A DNA stretch of 64,000 nt from positions 29,004,001 to 29,068,000 of the forward strand of contig NC_092674.1 in NCBI RefSeq assembly GCF_964355755.1, given 5' to 3'. This stretch comes from Antedon mediterranea (lineage: Eukaryota; Echinodermata; Crinoidea; Comatulida; Antedonidae). The notes below the pieces were generated by a model that had not been told where the DNA came from, made no database searches, and worked only from the letters and a program-made list of their open reading frames with translations. The position numbers were made by a program, and so were the translations under genes. Of the stretch, positions 15,442 to 28,000 are shown in pieces (position 1 is the stretch's first letter; the number at the start of each line of letters is the position of its first letter).

Positions 15442-16405
15442 TATGAAAGATGTATTGTCCCCCAGAAACATGAAAAATGAAGATTAATTAAATCAGACTT
15501 TTTTTTCTCTTTTGTGGTTAACCACCACCTTTATTCATTCAATCTTTTATACATTATTTCGTTCACATTTCATTTTCGTACATTAAATTTCTACTTTCTT
15601 CGTTATTTTCTGATTTTTTACACTTTTGACTTTATACATAGTGTTTTGATTTATATGCATACAAGTAACCTTAACAAATCTACACTTCATTTTGTACATG
15701 ATATAATAGATTTTAGAATACAGAATATTTAGGAAACGTATGTCATGTCATTTCATTAAGTACATTTCAAATATGAATGCCACTTATAGGTTACAACATG
15801 CCAGTGTGTTCATATCTTTTAAGATAAATTTAAACTGAATCCAGGGATTCTGGCATACAGGTTTTTAAGCACAGTTAGAATTGTGATTGTGTAATTATGA
15901 CGTAGACGGCAATTGAGTACAATTGCTTTTTTAATTGACATTTACATCTTAACAGGAGTTCTTTGAACGAGCTACTGCTGTTAACTATAGCTTTTTAAAT
16001 ATATTGTCAATTTTATTTCACAGTATTTGATTACGTCTACAATAATAAAACATATGTTTTTCGTCTTCAATGACTCCACAATTGTTACATATGTTATTAT
16101 TTTTCAGTTTCCAGTTATACAGTTTTAGATTTGTAGGTACAATTCTATTTAGTAATTTGTAATTTAACTGGGCAAATTTCTTAGTTTTTCACTTTTCTTT
16201 TCTAGACGTACTTAACGAAGACATCAAGTGGTGTGATGTTTGGAAAATTAAATTAGACTTTGACTATGTTATTTTGTAGTTTTAATAAAGTTAATCACTT
16301 CCGTAGAAAAAAAAATTTAAAAAAAAATGTTTTAACTTACCGTATATAATCAATAAAAAAAAATTGTTTGAATTATTTTTTCAGCAGGGGAACAATACAT
16401 CTTTC
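15442..16405. mobile_element. TIR element, ATGTATTGTCCCC family, with internal insert
   Basis: The left end reads GAAAGATGTATTGTCCCCCA and the right end GGGGAACAATACATCTTTCC. Sequences next to the ends (AAAATGAAGATTAATTAAAT and TTAATAAAGTTAATCACTTC) recur in the smaller copy at 33903-34247 and near 63610-63720. The middle, about 15510-16200, is absent from the short copy, so it is either an insert or the longer parental core. No recognisable transposase was seen. Confidence 0.6.
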
Positions 16406-16689
16406 CATGTATAAACAACTGGTGGCGCACTCCATATTTTAGAATTGAAAAGTAACCATACACTCGGCATGCTCCATCGCCTCGCGGGAGGGAGAGGAAT
16501 GCAATATAAAAGGTGGTTTTGAAAATGGGAAAGTTGACAGCTTTTACTTTCTTATGATAGTTTCCTTTTGAATAAAAAGTAAGTTATTTATTTATTCAGT
16601 TATATAATATACATATATAGTTAATTCACTTTATCAAAATGTGTGTGTGAAGGGAATCGTCTGTTGAGACTTGTTGTTGACGATCTAGT

Positions 16690-16860
16690 AGGCCTAGGTA
16701 GGCCTAGGCCTAGGCCTACTATGCGATGGCCCAACCTAACGATAATAACACTTTAACATGCAGTAGGCCATAGTAAGCCTAGCTAGTACTACTCTAGTAG
16801 CCTAGTGGGCCTAGGGCCTATATTATTAGTAGCTCAGCCTAGCTAGGCCTAGTTAGTTAA
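16690..16860. repeat. Cluster of AGGCCTA units
   Basis: Dense, partly palindromic runs of TAGGCCTAGG and related words (GCCTAGCTAGG, GGGCCTAGGGCC). The same words recur at 13775-13795, 14278-14290, 19765-19805, 32655-32670 and 33145-33160. Confidence 0.6.
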
Positions 16861-16864
16861 CCTA

Positions 16865-18554
16865 AAGGGGCGCTAGTTCCGTTTCGCACCTGTTTTTATT
16901 TCGATTTCCTTTTGACTCCAAATTGTTAAGCAACTTATTGTGAATACCACACCTTAAAATTGGGCCTCATAAGTACTTTTATGAAGAAGAATCACATAAA
17001 AAGTAACAAATAAATCCTTAAATTGATGATTTTAAAGACATGTTTCTCGCATACCGTTCGCAAATTTAGCATACTCGAAGTTCAATATTTTCGTTTCTAT
17101 GGAGCGCCAAAAGAGCAACAACAATAGATGGTTACAAACTCAGTGGAATGCGTCTTCTTATTATTTACGCCGTGGTTAGGATTCCGGCACCGGAACTCAA
17201 CTGCCCAGCGTTAGGGATTCCGACACGCTATTGCGCATGCCCAGAGCGAGGTAATCGGCGACTCTATACTTATCAACAGCGATGGATTATTTCATAGCTG
17301 CGCCACACGGCGAACTAACCTAGATGCCTACTAATATGGGATCCACTAATCTAGGCTAGGGCTACCAGTTAGACTACGTGACCAGTGGGCCTATAGTATT
17401 TATTTTGTAATTAAAAAGTGGTTGCTTCATTCATATATAAAATTCATATCATTATGAATTATATAATTACATGACTAGTTATATGATTTTTCATAACGCA
17501 TATACTGTACATATATACAACATGCAATCACAAGTTGATTTGTTGACGGCAGCCACCGCGTGGATGTGAAAAAACTGTTCGGGAAGTCAGGGTCGCAACG
17601 CTAAAAACAGCATTACGATTCTTAGATAGATACTGATACTTATTAATATCATTATAATTATTTTAACGCGTGGCGTAGTCATATTTTAATTATTAATTCA
17701 TGTATGGCATAGGCCAAGTTTCATCCATCGCTCTCTCGCTCGCGCAACGACTATCTAGGCTACAGTAAATCCCTATAACACTCCGACTCTCCGTGGTGTG
17801 GCACTATTATTAGAGTGTGCAAGCTATTAAATTCATTTCCCAGAGCTCTGGGCATGCGCAATAGCGTGTCGGATTCCCTAACGGTGGACAGTTGAGTTCC
17901 GGTGCCGGAATCCTAACCACGGCGTATTATTTATTATTGAAATACACGTTTAATTTTAATATATTTTGTCAATAAAAATGCTTTAACATTTTACTGCTAA
18001 TAATTTGCTGTTTTCAAATAGCAACCTACCCTAGGCCTAACTAAGAGTAAGACTATAGACTAAGAGGAATATTATTTAGGCCTAGATCAGGTATACCCCT
18101 ACAGCATGCAGTACATGTAATATGATGATGAATTTGTCGATTTTCATTCTTAAAAGTTCCTGCAAAAACCATGTACAGTATCAACAGTAATATTTTTGTT
18201 GCATTGACATTGACAAAATATGATAAAATTGAACGTAATTTTCACCAATAAATGCATTAAATATACGCAATTTACTGAGTTTTTAGCCCTCTGTTATGAT
18301 TGCTCTTTTCTTTTAGCGCTCCATAGAAACAACAACATTGAACATGGAGTATGCGAAATTCACAAACCGATGTGCGAGAAACACGTCTGTAAATTCATCA
18401 ATTTAAAGGATTTATTTTTTACTTTTTGTGTGATATCCTTCGTAAAAGTATTTTTGAGGCCCTATTCTAAGGTGTGGTACTCACGATAAAGCTACTTAAA
18501 TAACCAATTTTGAGTCGAAATAAACGACAGGTGCGAAATGGAACTAGCGCCCCT
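16865..18554. mobile_element. Foldback / long-TIR element (outer)
   Basis: The ends AGGGGCGCTAGTTCC and GGAACTAGCGCCCCT are inverse, and the inverse match continues, diverged, for about 260 bp on each side: TTTCGCACCTG/CAGGTGCGAAA, ACCACACCTTA/TAAGGTGTGGT, CATGTTTCTCGCA/TGCGAGAAACACG, TCTATGGAGCGCC/AGCGCTCCATAGA. The arms are about 16865-17125 and 18300-18554. Another inverted-repeat element (17168-17924) sits inside. The open frame at 18220-18489 is mostly right arm and is not taken as a gene. Confidence 0.75.
17168..17924. mobile_element. Nested TIR element inside the 16.9-kb foldback
   Basis: TIRs of about 85 bp. The left arm starts CGCCGTGGTTAGGATTCCGG and the right arm ends in the inverse; they also share GAGTTCCGGTGCCGGAA and GGGCATGCGCAATAGCGTGT. 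Flanking TATTATTTA on both sides could be a 7-9 bp target duplication, but this is low-complexity sequence. No transposase was seen. Confidence 0.75.
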
Positions 18555-19383
18555 AAAGGTAGGTTAGGCAGTCGGCGGAGAGAGAAAAGACACCTAACTC
18601 ATAGAGTACTCCTATCTATAGGCATCATAGTGATGGTAATAATAATATAACATGGAGGTATCTTTTTTATACCTCCATGTGGTTATAATAAGTCTTCTGT
18701 CCTCTAGTGGATCAGGGGGCCAGTAGGGTTTTCCTGGTTTTTATGATTTATAAATACAAAAAAAAAACCATTTTTTAATAATAATGTTACCTTTTTTTGT
18801 CGAAAGGCATAAATAACAAACGATAGCACCTGATAATTTATGTGAATTATCATTGTATTCAATTGCAAGTAAAGAACAAATAACAATACATGTTAATACT
18901 TTACTTGGTTCAGTAATAGGTCCTGTCTGTAGTGTAGTCCTTGAGGAAGGACCCTTAATTTTTCTTTGAAGGATTCCACAGTTTTTTGCAGAAATGATAT
19001 CTATGATGTTATTAAATACGCCGAGTCAAATTCTGAAAAATAATGTTTATACGGTTCTGGTAATTTGTGCTTCAATAGAAAGGAATAACTGAACTATGTT
19101 GACAACAAATATGCAAAGTGAATTTCTGAAGTTAATTAATTGCACTGTAATATTCAACCAGCAATTTTGAAATATTTAATTTTGTTTTTATACTATAGTA
19201 GTGTGCTGGTTTATTATATTGTTTATTGTCCCCTACAGTACACCATTATTCCATTAACAACTATTTACATTCGGTTAGATCATTTGGTTGTTATCAGTTA
19301 TTAAAGAAAGTCCCATATACACAATTTACTTGAGTTATTTAAGTAGAGAATTTTTAAATTGTTGGCCTATGTCAAGCAATTAT
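18555..19383. other. No gene seen
   Basis: AT-rich DNA with a short inverted repeat at about 18653-18683 (ATGGAGGTAT...ATACCTCCAT). No open frame of interest. Confidence 0.4.
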
Positions 19384-19985
19384 TAAAGCCCCATTCCCTA
19401 CGTTTTTTAGATCTAATTTAAGATCACAAACTATATTTAATGTCAAAATAATACTATATGGTCCTATTGCGATAACTTTTTTCGTCTTTAAACGGTTAAA
19501 AATGTGAAAAATAAGTCGATTCTAATAATTATAGCGGCCCGCTATAAATCCCAAAATGCATTGCGCGCGGATTGATATTTTTGTTTTTCACCTGTAATTC
19601 GCCCACATTTCGATTGATCGTGAGGCCAAAACAAATGGAAGACTCCCCAATTTGTATCAACGGAGTCTGGCAAAAATAGAAAGCCAATTAATGCAGCAAC
19701 TATACAACGTCAGGCTAGGTATATAGCTCGCGTACGATGTTCGTACGTTACCGATGTTTACCAGCTAGGCCTACAAAACTAAGCCTAGCTAGGCTAGGCC
19801 TAAGACCGTCCACGAGAGGTCGATCGCCGCGAGCTACTTAGGTAGTGCATTGTTTCTCACTTTTTATCATAATTTACCATAAAACGTACATTTAAGACAA
19901 GGAATGACATGGTTTAATGTTTTTAAAGTGATATATATGTATTATTTTCCAAAAAACGTCCAAAATTGCAGGGAAGGGGTCTTTA
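19384..19985. mobile_element. TIR element, about 600 bp
   Basis: The left end TAAAGCCCCATTCCCTACGT is the approximate inverse of the right end GCAGGGAAGGGGTCTTTA. TA flanks both sides. The interior has AGGCCTA clusters and CpG-rich stretches but no transposase. Confidence 0.6.
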
Positions 19986-22713
19986 ACTGTCTTGAACCTG
20001 TGTATTGTAGGCCCATCCGATTATTGCCAGCTTAAGGTTTTCTCACCAACGACCACCAAAGATGGAGAGGCAATTAGCAATTTTAATATAAAATTGTTGG
20101 GCTTTATACAGTAGCTTTACAGTGGGACAGCCAGTCGACAAATCGTGTCAAATTTCGACTAGGAGAGGGCGCCCTACTTTTCTAATTTAGTTCAAAATTG
20201 CTAAATTTTAGGGTGTTGGAAAAACACAATATTTGTAAATTTAGCTGATTATCGGAAAAATATTGTTAGTGAAATAAATTCATAAATGGTTTTAATATAT
20301 TGTCATGTAAAATTAAATGTATTTGAACAAAACGATAATCTGTAATTTAACGGCAAAATCAACCAATGTCTTTTTTCCGAAATTGTACCCTAGAAAATCG
20401 TTAAAATAAAATATTTAGAAAAATTGAACAGTCCTGAATTTAAAATCCCTGTTAGAAAAATTAATAATCTACAGAATACGATATTAAGATACAAAATTCG
20501 GTGGTTGGGATGCAGCTCCGACTATTCAAACTAAAGGTACCACTATTTGTTCCATCGAAAACTAGCGAAACCGCCATTTTGTAAACACATCGTCATCGTG
20601 TTTATGAATTTATTTATAGCGAACGATATACGCGATGTTTATAATTGTCCGCGTATAAGAATTCATATAAATAAATACATTCCAATACAACGTATATTAT
20701 TACTTGTTTATTTATCACAGTATACATTTTAGTTGAGGAATATTTATCATAACTATTATAATAGCTTTTATACGAGTCCGAGGCCTAGCCCTATTAGCGA
20801 GCGATTGTTCCAGGGGCGGAAAGTCACTTAGTGACGTTGTGATCGGGCGCGTCGGGCCTAGCTAATAATAATATTAATAATATGACCTGAAATAAGCGGC
20901 TAACAAGAACTGTTATATACTTGCTTACAATTGTTTTGTTATTGATGAACAAACAAGCAATTAGATTGAATAACAAATTATTTATTCATTTTTTTTGGGT
21001 AAAAACATGTACAAACTAGTACTGTATAATATAAATTAATAACTAATACAGTATTAATAAAATATAAAATAGGCCTAACATACAATAAATATTCAATTTT
21101 TAAGGTCTACCACATGACAATAACATAATTTACAGAGTATAGTGTAGTAGGTTTGCATTCAACATAAATATTTGTATTGTAATTCATCTAAATCCTCTGC
21201 AACATACATATATTGTAATTCAACATTTTGTTTTAAATAATTAAATTATAGTTTGGGTATGACAATGTCGGTAGTTACCGGTGTCATCTTTTTATCCACT
21301 TCACTCTCAGTTTGAAGTCACAATGACAAAGAACTCTGCATCATCAACGATTCCTGAAAGTGTCAGAAAAAATAATAAATATTATTTAAAAAAAATTGTA
21401 ATGTCTGGTTGTATATATAATTATAATATTATACTGTATGATGACATAAAAGTAAGGCAAATGGAAGCTGTATTTTATTAATTAATATTACAGTATTTGC
21501 TATTATTATTTATATAATCTAGGCCAAATAGTAGCCTAGCTAGGCATCTATTGAGCCTAATAAATCAAATAATAAATGAAAAATAAAATAATAATATTAA
21601 TACTGATTGAAAAAAAGTATTTTTTGGGGGGATCAGATCACCAGGCTAGGCCGGCCAGGACCAATGATACTCGTAATCAGTACAACTTAACGACTATCGA
21701 ATCAGCATCAACACAGTACAACACACGTCTCGCTATCGCCAATACTGACACACGTGTCTCGCGTTGCCGAAACCACGCTCACAGCTAGAAAATGTACCTA
21801 CCTTTCGAGGCCTGAGAATACACCAACAAATTTTGAACAGGATAGAAATATATCATACTCGATTAAACTAATATTATTCTTAATAAAACAATTGATTATA
21901 ATTTTTTTAATTTGTTGGGATGCACCTCCGACTATTCAGAAAATGGACAACAAAACAGTAGTCAAATCGTACCACATTTATAAATTTCACGAGTCCCGAC
22001 TTCAGTCGCCGAATGTATTGTATTAGCTTCGGTTTCTTTGAAGGAAACCGATTGGTTATTCAATTATACTTATTAGGAAATGCTTTTACCATAATAGGTA
22101 ATGTTGGGCGGTTCTTAAATATTCATGAAAGCTTAAAATAAAACAGCACTTATTTGCTAGGCGACGAAAAATCGTGGTTTCAGTTTTCAACGATACTGTA
22201 GGTGGCGCTTCAAAATGGTCAATGCGGAAGTAAGTCGATTTTACACGATTTAACGGTCAAAACGCGAAGTGGCTTCCCACTGTTTACATTCTCTGATTAA
22301 ACCACATAGCAACTTTGTGGTTATGATGGTTTATTATCTATTTAAACATCAATATCTGTGTATATTTAAAAGGCTGTTAGGCCTATGTAGGCTGTAGCAG
22401 TAATGAAAAAACATATGAAATGGCAGTATAACACTCTACAGTATTTGATCAGAGATTATTTTGCATCTCCCTGTACAGTATGTGATAGTTTAAATACAGT
22501 ACTGCACGTACAGAATATAATTTTGTCATTATATCATAGCAAAAACTATACAAAACTACTACTACACATTTATAAATTATACAGCAAAAAATAAGTAAAA
22601 AACTAAGTTTCTCTAGATTTAAAATAAAATTAAACAAAATTTAAAAATGAAATTTTGCCTACTGTACTGTATTTCACTGGTTTTAGAAGTACTGTATTTT
22701 GTTTTTAGTATTT
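19986..22713. other. No gene seen
   Basis: AT-rich. The phrase GGGATGCANCTCCGACTATT occurs twice in the same direction (about 20508 and 21918), so a dispersed repeat is present. Short open frames show no family motif. Confidence 0.4.
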
Positions 22714-23503
22714 ATGTTATGCGCGATTTGAACGATTTGCGCAATTTCAAATTGCGCAATCGACTTGCGCAATTTCAAATTGCGCAAGAAAATCTTTGCG
22801 CAATTTTAAATTGCGCTGCACAATTTGTAAATTGCGCAAGATAGTTCATGCGCAATATGACACCTTTGCGCAATTTGAAAACTAACTGTAAATTTTCAAA
22901 TTGCGCAACAAAATTCTACCAGACAATCGGTATTATAATAATTTATTGGAAACTAAATAACTCAAAATAAAACATAATAAATGCGAAGATAACATGTGTA
23001 TAATAAATACATAACATTTATTATTACAATTAAATAATATTATCACTGTAACTTGAAATAAATCAAAATAAATGTCAAAATTAAGTTTTTAATATTAGTT
23101 TAAGCTAGGCCATGTAACCTAGTCAGTATCAGTAGTCCAGACCCTAGCTAGGCTAGAGTAGTATAGCCGGCCGCCTGCGCCGCGCCCGCCTGGTGGAACA
23201 CCACCGCTTCGTTTTCCTTCGTCGGTTCTTCGACGGTATGCTAACTTATAACAATATTTGCACTACTAAAATAAGGAAATGCGATATTTATCTTTAATTT
23301 TGAATCATTCTTAGAAATTACTATAAAAATATGGGTGTGCATGATTTCACAATCTGTCGAAAAACCTTGCGCAATTTGCAGATTACTTGCGCAATTTAAT
23401 ACGTTGCTTGCGCAATTTGAAACACATGTTTCAATTCAAATTGCGCAAGGATTTTTTTTGCGCAATTTCAAATTGCGCAAATCGTTCAAATCGCGCATAA
23501 CAT
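22714..23503. mobile_element. TIR element with TTGCGCAA subterminal repeats
   Basis: A 790-bp element. The left end ATGTTATGCGCGATTTGAAC and the right end GTTCAAATCGCGCATAACAT are exact inverses, and the match continues through the next CGATTTGCGCAATTTCAA block. Both ends carry many TTGCGCAA palindromes (about 22740-22910 and 23366-23480), separated by about 450 bp without them. Repeated subterminal motifs are typical of transposase binding in hAT-like and related elements; the class here is not settled. Open frames over the repeats (e.g. 22647-22844) are repeat artefacts. Confidence 0.75.
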
Positions 23504-23942
23504 TTACACTGTACAGTAGATATGAGTAGGTAAATGTCCCTAACCTTTTTACTGTAGATTAATAATGGCTTTTTGTTCTATGTACACAATGAGTCATAGT
23601 GATAATGTGTGGCTACCAAATGTATAGGTTAATATTCCCCTGTATGTTTTCTGGCTATCTACAGTTACAGTACAGTAATTAATGTTTAACTACTCTATAC
23701 TGTACCTACTGTAGGCTTCAACCTTTCCATAAACCAGTTAATTATGAATAATGTATGTTTTCTTTTGCAATATATAGTGATTTAAAGTAAATAATAAATG
23801 ATATACAGTACTAAAGAACAAGGACTACTGGTACATCATTCACTGTTTAGAATTTATGTCATTTGTTATTGTTGTAAGTAAAAAAACAAGCATACTGTAT
23901 GTCATTTTTTACTATGATTTGTTTATGGTACAGTACAGTAGT

Positions 23943-24127
23943 TAAGGGCCTTTCACACCTGTTCCGGCACGGTTCCGGTCCGGCGAATCGAACGCCAATG
24001 TTTCGTTTTCATGACGCTCTACGCGGCTATGCGCCAATCGATATGCGCGTAGACGCGTAAAAACGAAACAATGACGTTCGATTGGATTTGCCGGAACCGT
24101 GCTGGAACAGGTGTGAAAGACCTTTTA
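23943..24127. mobile_element. MITE family D (CpG-rich palindrome)
   Basis: 185 bp, TA-flanked. The left arm TAAGGGCCTTTCACACCTGT is nearly inverse to the right arm ACAGGTGTGAAAGACCTTTT. The arms continue as GGCACGGTTCCGG/CCGGAACCGTGC and TTTCGTTTT/AAAACGAAA. Almost the whole element folds back. Confidence 0.75.
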
Positions 24128-24213
24128 CAGTAGTAATCTTATTCTGCCCTACTGTACTGTACAGTAGGATGGTATCACCCAACCCCACTCTGTTTAAAAT
24201 ATGACATTCAAAT

Positions 24214-24612
24214 ATAATCAACTCTCTCAATACTGGACACCATCTGGCTGGCATAATAATATCATATGTATGTAGCATATGTACAGTATGTTTTCTGGAA
24301 AGTCTTATTATACTCTATATTCCAGGGAATAATTTCGCCAGTGTAGCATAGCAAAAAGCTATACAAAACAACCTTATTGCTACACATTTCCCAAATTGTG
24401 TAGCAAAAAATGTAATACAAAACTATGTTTCTCGACTCAACAATCAGTTTGATTAGCAATTTTGCTAAAAAAAATTTTTTAATGAAATTTTTCCCTGTAT
24501 TCAGAATTGTTTTAATGGTAGAAATTTGGGACCTTTTGAACCTCAAGAAAAGTCTGGTTTTCGAAGAGTTTCTGGTTTTCAGAGAGTCCGGTATTGGGAG
24601 AGTTGACTATAC
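24214..24612. mobile_element. TIR element, about 400 bp
   Basis: The left end TATAATCAACTCTCTCAATA is inverse to the right end GGTATTGGGAGAGTTGACTA, and CTGGACACC pairs loosely with the GTCCGG region. A relative of the right part is at 52211-52560, interrupted there by about 270 bp. Confidence 0.6.
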
Positions 24613-24763
24613 TACGGTATACCTACTGTGGTAAAAGGATACAACTTTTGTGTCAACATCTATCCTTCCTGTATCAATATCCTGTATTTACCATTGTCCA
24701 TGATGAATTAAAAATGTCTCGGTTGATTGGATTGTAATGTATTGTAACATTTCTTTCAATTAA

Positions 24764-25056
24764 TTATCTTTCAAAGTTCTTTATATATATATATATAAAT
24801 CCAAAGGAAAATTACTAAAAAAATGACAATGCTGTGGGTATCAGTGGCTGGATCTCAATGGAGATACAAAAAAAAAGCGAAAAGCTAAATCAAAACAATA
24901 AAGTAAAACAGCCAGAAAAGTTAACAGATCTTTCGGGCAACACTAGCGCTTCATATGTGCAAGTGAAGGAATTTGGATAACGTCATAGTATAAGAACTGG
25001 CAAGTGCCGCCTGGGTGAATAGGAATATATATAAAGAACTTTGAAAGATAATTAGC
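24764..25056. mobile_element. Inverted-repeat-bounded segment with LINE-tail-like insert
   Basis: AATTATCTTTCAAAGTTCTT (left) and AAGAACTTTGAAAGATAATT (right) are exact inverses. They enclose the dispersed repeat at 24829-24963. Confidence 0.65.
24829..24963 (+). repeat. Dispersed repeat R, copy 1
   Basis: GACAATGCTGTGGGTATCAG ... CTTTCGGGCAACACTAGCGC. Near-identical copies are at 48480-48620 (+) and about 47010-47216 (-). Likely the 3' part of a non-LTR element; class not recognised with certainty. Confidence 0.6.
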
Positions 25057-28000
25057 TGAGCAAGAGCATATTAATTATTTATTATTTATAAGAAAATTGA
25101 AGTGAGATGATAAACTACAGTATGACAAAAGAGAATAACTAATTACAGACAAGTATATAATATATTTTTCCTTTATATTTATAATAATTCTACACTAATT
25201 TGTCTGTAATTAGTTATTCTCTTTTGTCATACTGTAGTTTTAATGCCTTTGCTCAGCTAATTATCTTTCTTCTTTACTGTATAGATATTTTTTTTCTTTT
25301 ATGTTTATAATAATGTAGACACTAATTTGTTCTTGAGCTATGGAGAATTTTGTACTCTGTGTTATTTTTTCCGAAATAAAAGATGAAAATTATCGAAATT
25401 TTACATTGTAAACATGTGCAAATTGTACAACTTGAAATATTTTTACGTTTTTTGAAAGCATGTCTGAACTTTGTATTGAAATTAGCCTTGGTTTCCATTG
25501 CACTAATTGTTAACAATTTTATTTATGTACCTTGCTTACTTCCTAAAACAGTGGTCATGTTACAAGATTTATCAAAACAATATAGATTATCTGATAAAAA
25601 TCCTAGAAAGTAGTGAAACCTTTTGCCATTTTTCGGCTGACCGAAACAGTTGACTAACTTGAGAAATAAGCCACGTCCACATAATCATGGAAGAATGTCA
25701 TTTGCACACTACAGTATTTAGAAACCATGGAGATTGTATTGAGCAAAAGTAATTTTTTATTCATATAGATTGAGTACATTTAACAATTAATCATGGGGGT
25801 GTTTGATTTGAAACAGTGACATGATGTAGAAAGAAGAAAAAGTGGCCTAGAGATCATTATCATCCGTACTGTACAATAAGTGCACATAACAATGTTACAA
25901 AAAGGTCATGACATATTTGTTTTTTATTGGACAATAGGTTTGCTAGTGTAATCTTATTTATTTAAAGTACTGTGTAAATAAAAACATGTGTAATTTTTAG
26001 ATTAGGAGCTATGGATTATAAATGTTAGCAATTAGAGTTGTGTACAGTACTGTATTTTAGAGTAGGCCTAATTTCTAGCCATAGTGTGCGCTACCGAGAA
26101 TGATGTTCACAAAAATTCAAACTTTTTTAAAGGCCTGAAAGAAATATGCCCTTTGTCTATTTCGTGCCTAGCTTACCTGGATAAACCGACAATAGCCCTT
26201 TCTCCTCGAAGAGCGAGATATACAGTACTTTGAAAAGTTAGCACTCATAGACTACCAACACCACTGTTGGTTTGTGTAATTTTAACAATCTGGTTTGATC
26301 TTGATGTAATCCTATTGAATTGAACAGCACAATTTTTACCTTCCATCCAAAAACAAAATTACAATGCAATTTCCAGGACACATGTAGGTCCATATTCCTA
26401 AATTTTTCTGACCTCAATCCTAACTACTGTATGATGGCTGAGGTGCATTTATAGGTCCAGCTGGATGTGCTACTTTACAATTGATAGCAGCAAACTGAAA
26501 CAGCACAATTATTACAGTAAGTACTGCCGTGCATACTGTACACAAGAGAACACCCCCCACCCCCCAATTTGGATGCTTCCGACGCATCAAGAATTCGTCA
26601 AGAATGCATCCAGAATACGTCCAATTTTTGGACGCGTTCGACGCTTTTACTGTTATGACTGCTAATTTCCCTGTATGTACACTGTATATTTCATGAAAAT
26701 AGATAATTGTAAGTGATGTAATGGACTGTAGCCTGTACTGATACATGCTTTGTTTAAACTTTGATTGTTTCTATATACAGTATCGCAATTATTCCCTTTT
26801 CTCCATCAAAAATCCAATTGTGAAAGGTTTTATACTCTACTGTATGTTAATATTTAAAAAAAATCTTTTTGGCTTAAAAAAAAAAAGATGATGCTGAACA
26901 AAGAAAACAGAAAAAAACATGGCATCACATACTGATAATGAGCATGCCTGAAGTGATGATATCATCACTGGAAAAGACCTCAGTGGTCCAGTGAGTTCAA
27001 ATTGCACGCTTCAATGATTTATGTTTATTAAAGAATCAAGTCTATCTATTGGCTAACAGAGAGGTTTGGAGGTGTGTCTAGGCCAGTAGAGAACAGCTAC
27101 AGTAGCAAAGAGCAGCTGGCTATCCTCAGTATTTATTTTCGCTGACAGAAGTTGTCTAGCCCTGCTCTTCTTTTGTGTATTGGCCTATTGACTAACCATG
27201 GAATTATTATTACAAAGCTAGCATTAACGATTCGATTTATTAACTTTAAGTTGTGTAATATAGTGATTAGTGGATGTATACAAATATGTAAGTATGAATG
27301 TCATCATTTTAAAGAAGATACACATTTGTTTTTTCTTCTGTAACAAGAATTTATAAATTAAAAATTTGATACAATCAGAGATTGCTCAAAAAGTTTAATA
27401 GTTTAGAAATAGATATAAATAAATTCTGAAGTATATAATTTTGGAAGTGCATTCATTATTTTGTTCTAGGAACATTAAAGTACTGTAAAACATTTTTAAT
27501 GAGAAGTACCACCAGTAATTTTAGATTTTATTAAAATTATATTTAATACAATCTCATAGATATTTAAAAAATAAGTATTTCAACACATAATAGTTTGGTC
27601 TCAGAGTGAGACAAGATACTGTATTTTATTTGTCAGGTCTTTGCAAAAATGAGAAAAAAATGATGGTATGTACACAGTATAACTATAATTACCTATAAAA
27701 TTATAAATACTGACATTCACTGAATCTGGGAACATCACTAATGTCCTGTACCACCACTTTTATTTATAGAATATGTTTAAGTTAATATAAATATTTGTAC
27801 TTAGAAATAAAGAATAAAATTAATAATACTATAGATGAGTTTGTTTTACATCATATTTGTGAATTTTTTGTGTAATATTATAGGCCTATATATTTTTTAA
27901 TTTTTATGGATCACACACAGAAATTGGATGTTTTTTTAAAGTTGTTTTTTTTAATTCAATTACAATTTTTTTAATTATGAATTTTGAATAAATTGGAAGT

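Noticed and set aside
26420-26746. 108-codon minus-strand frame with a hydrophobic stretch
   Set aside because: No family motif, no splice context, and it runs over low-complexity and TACTGT-rich DNA; chance frame.
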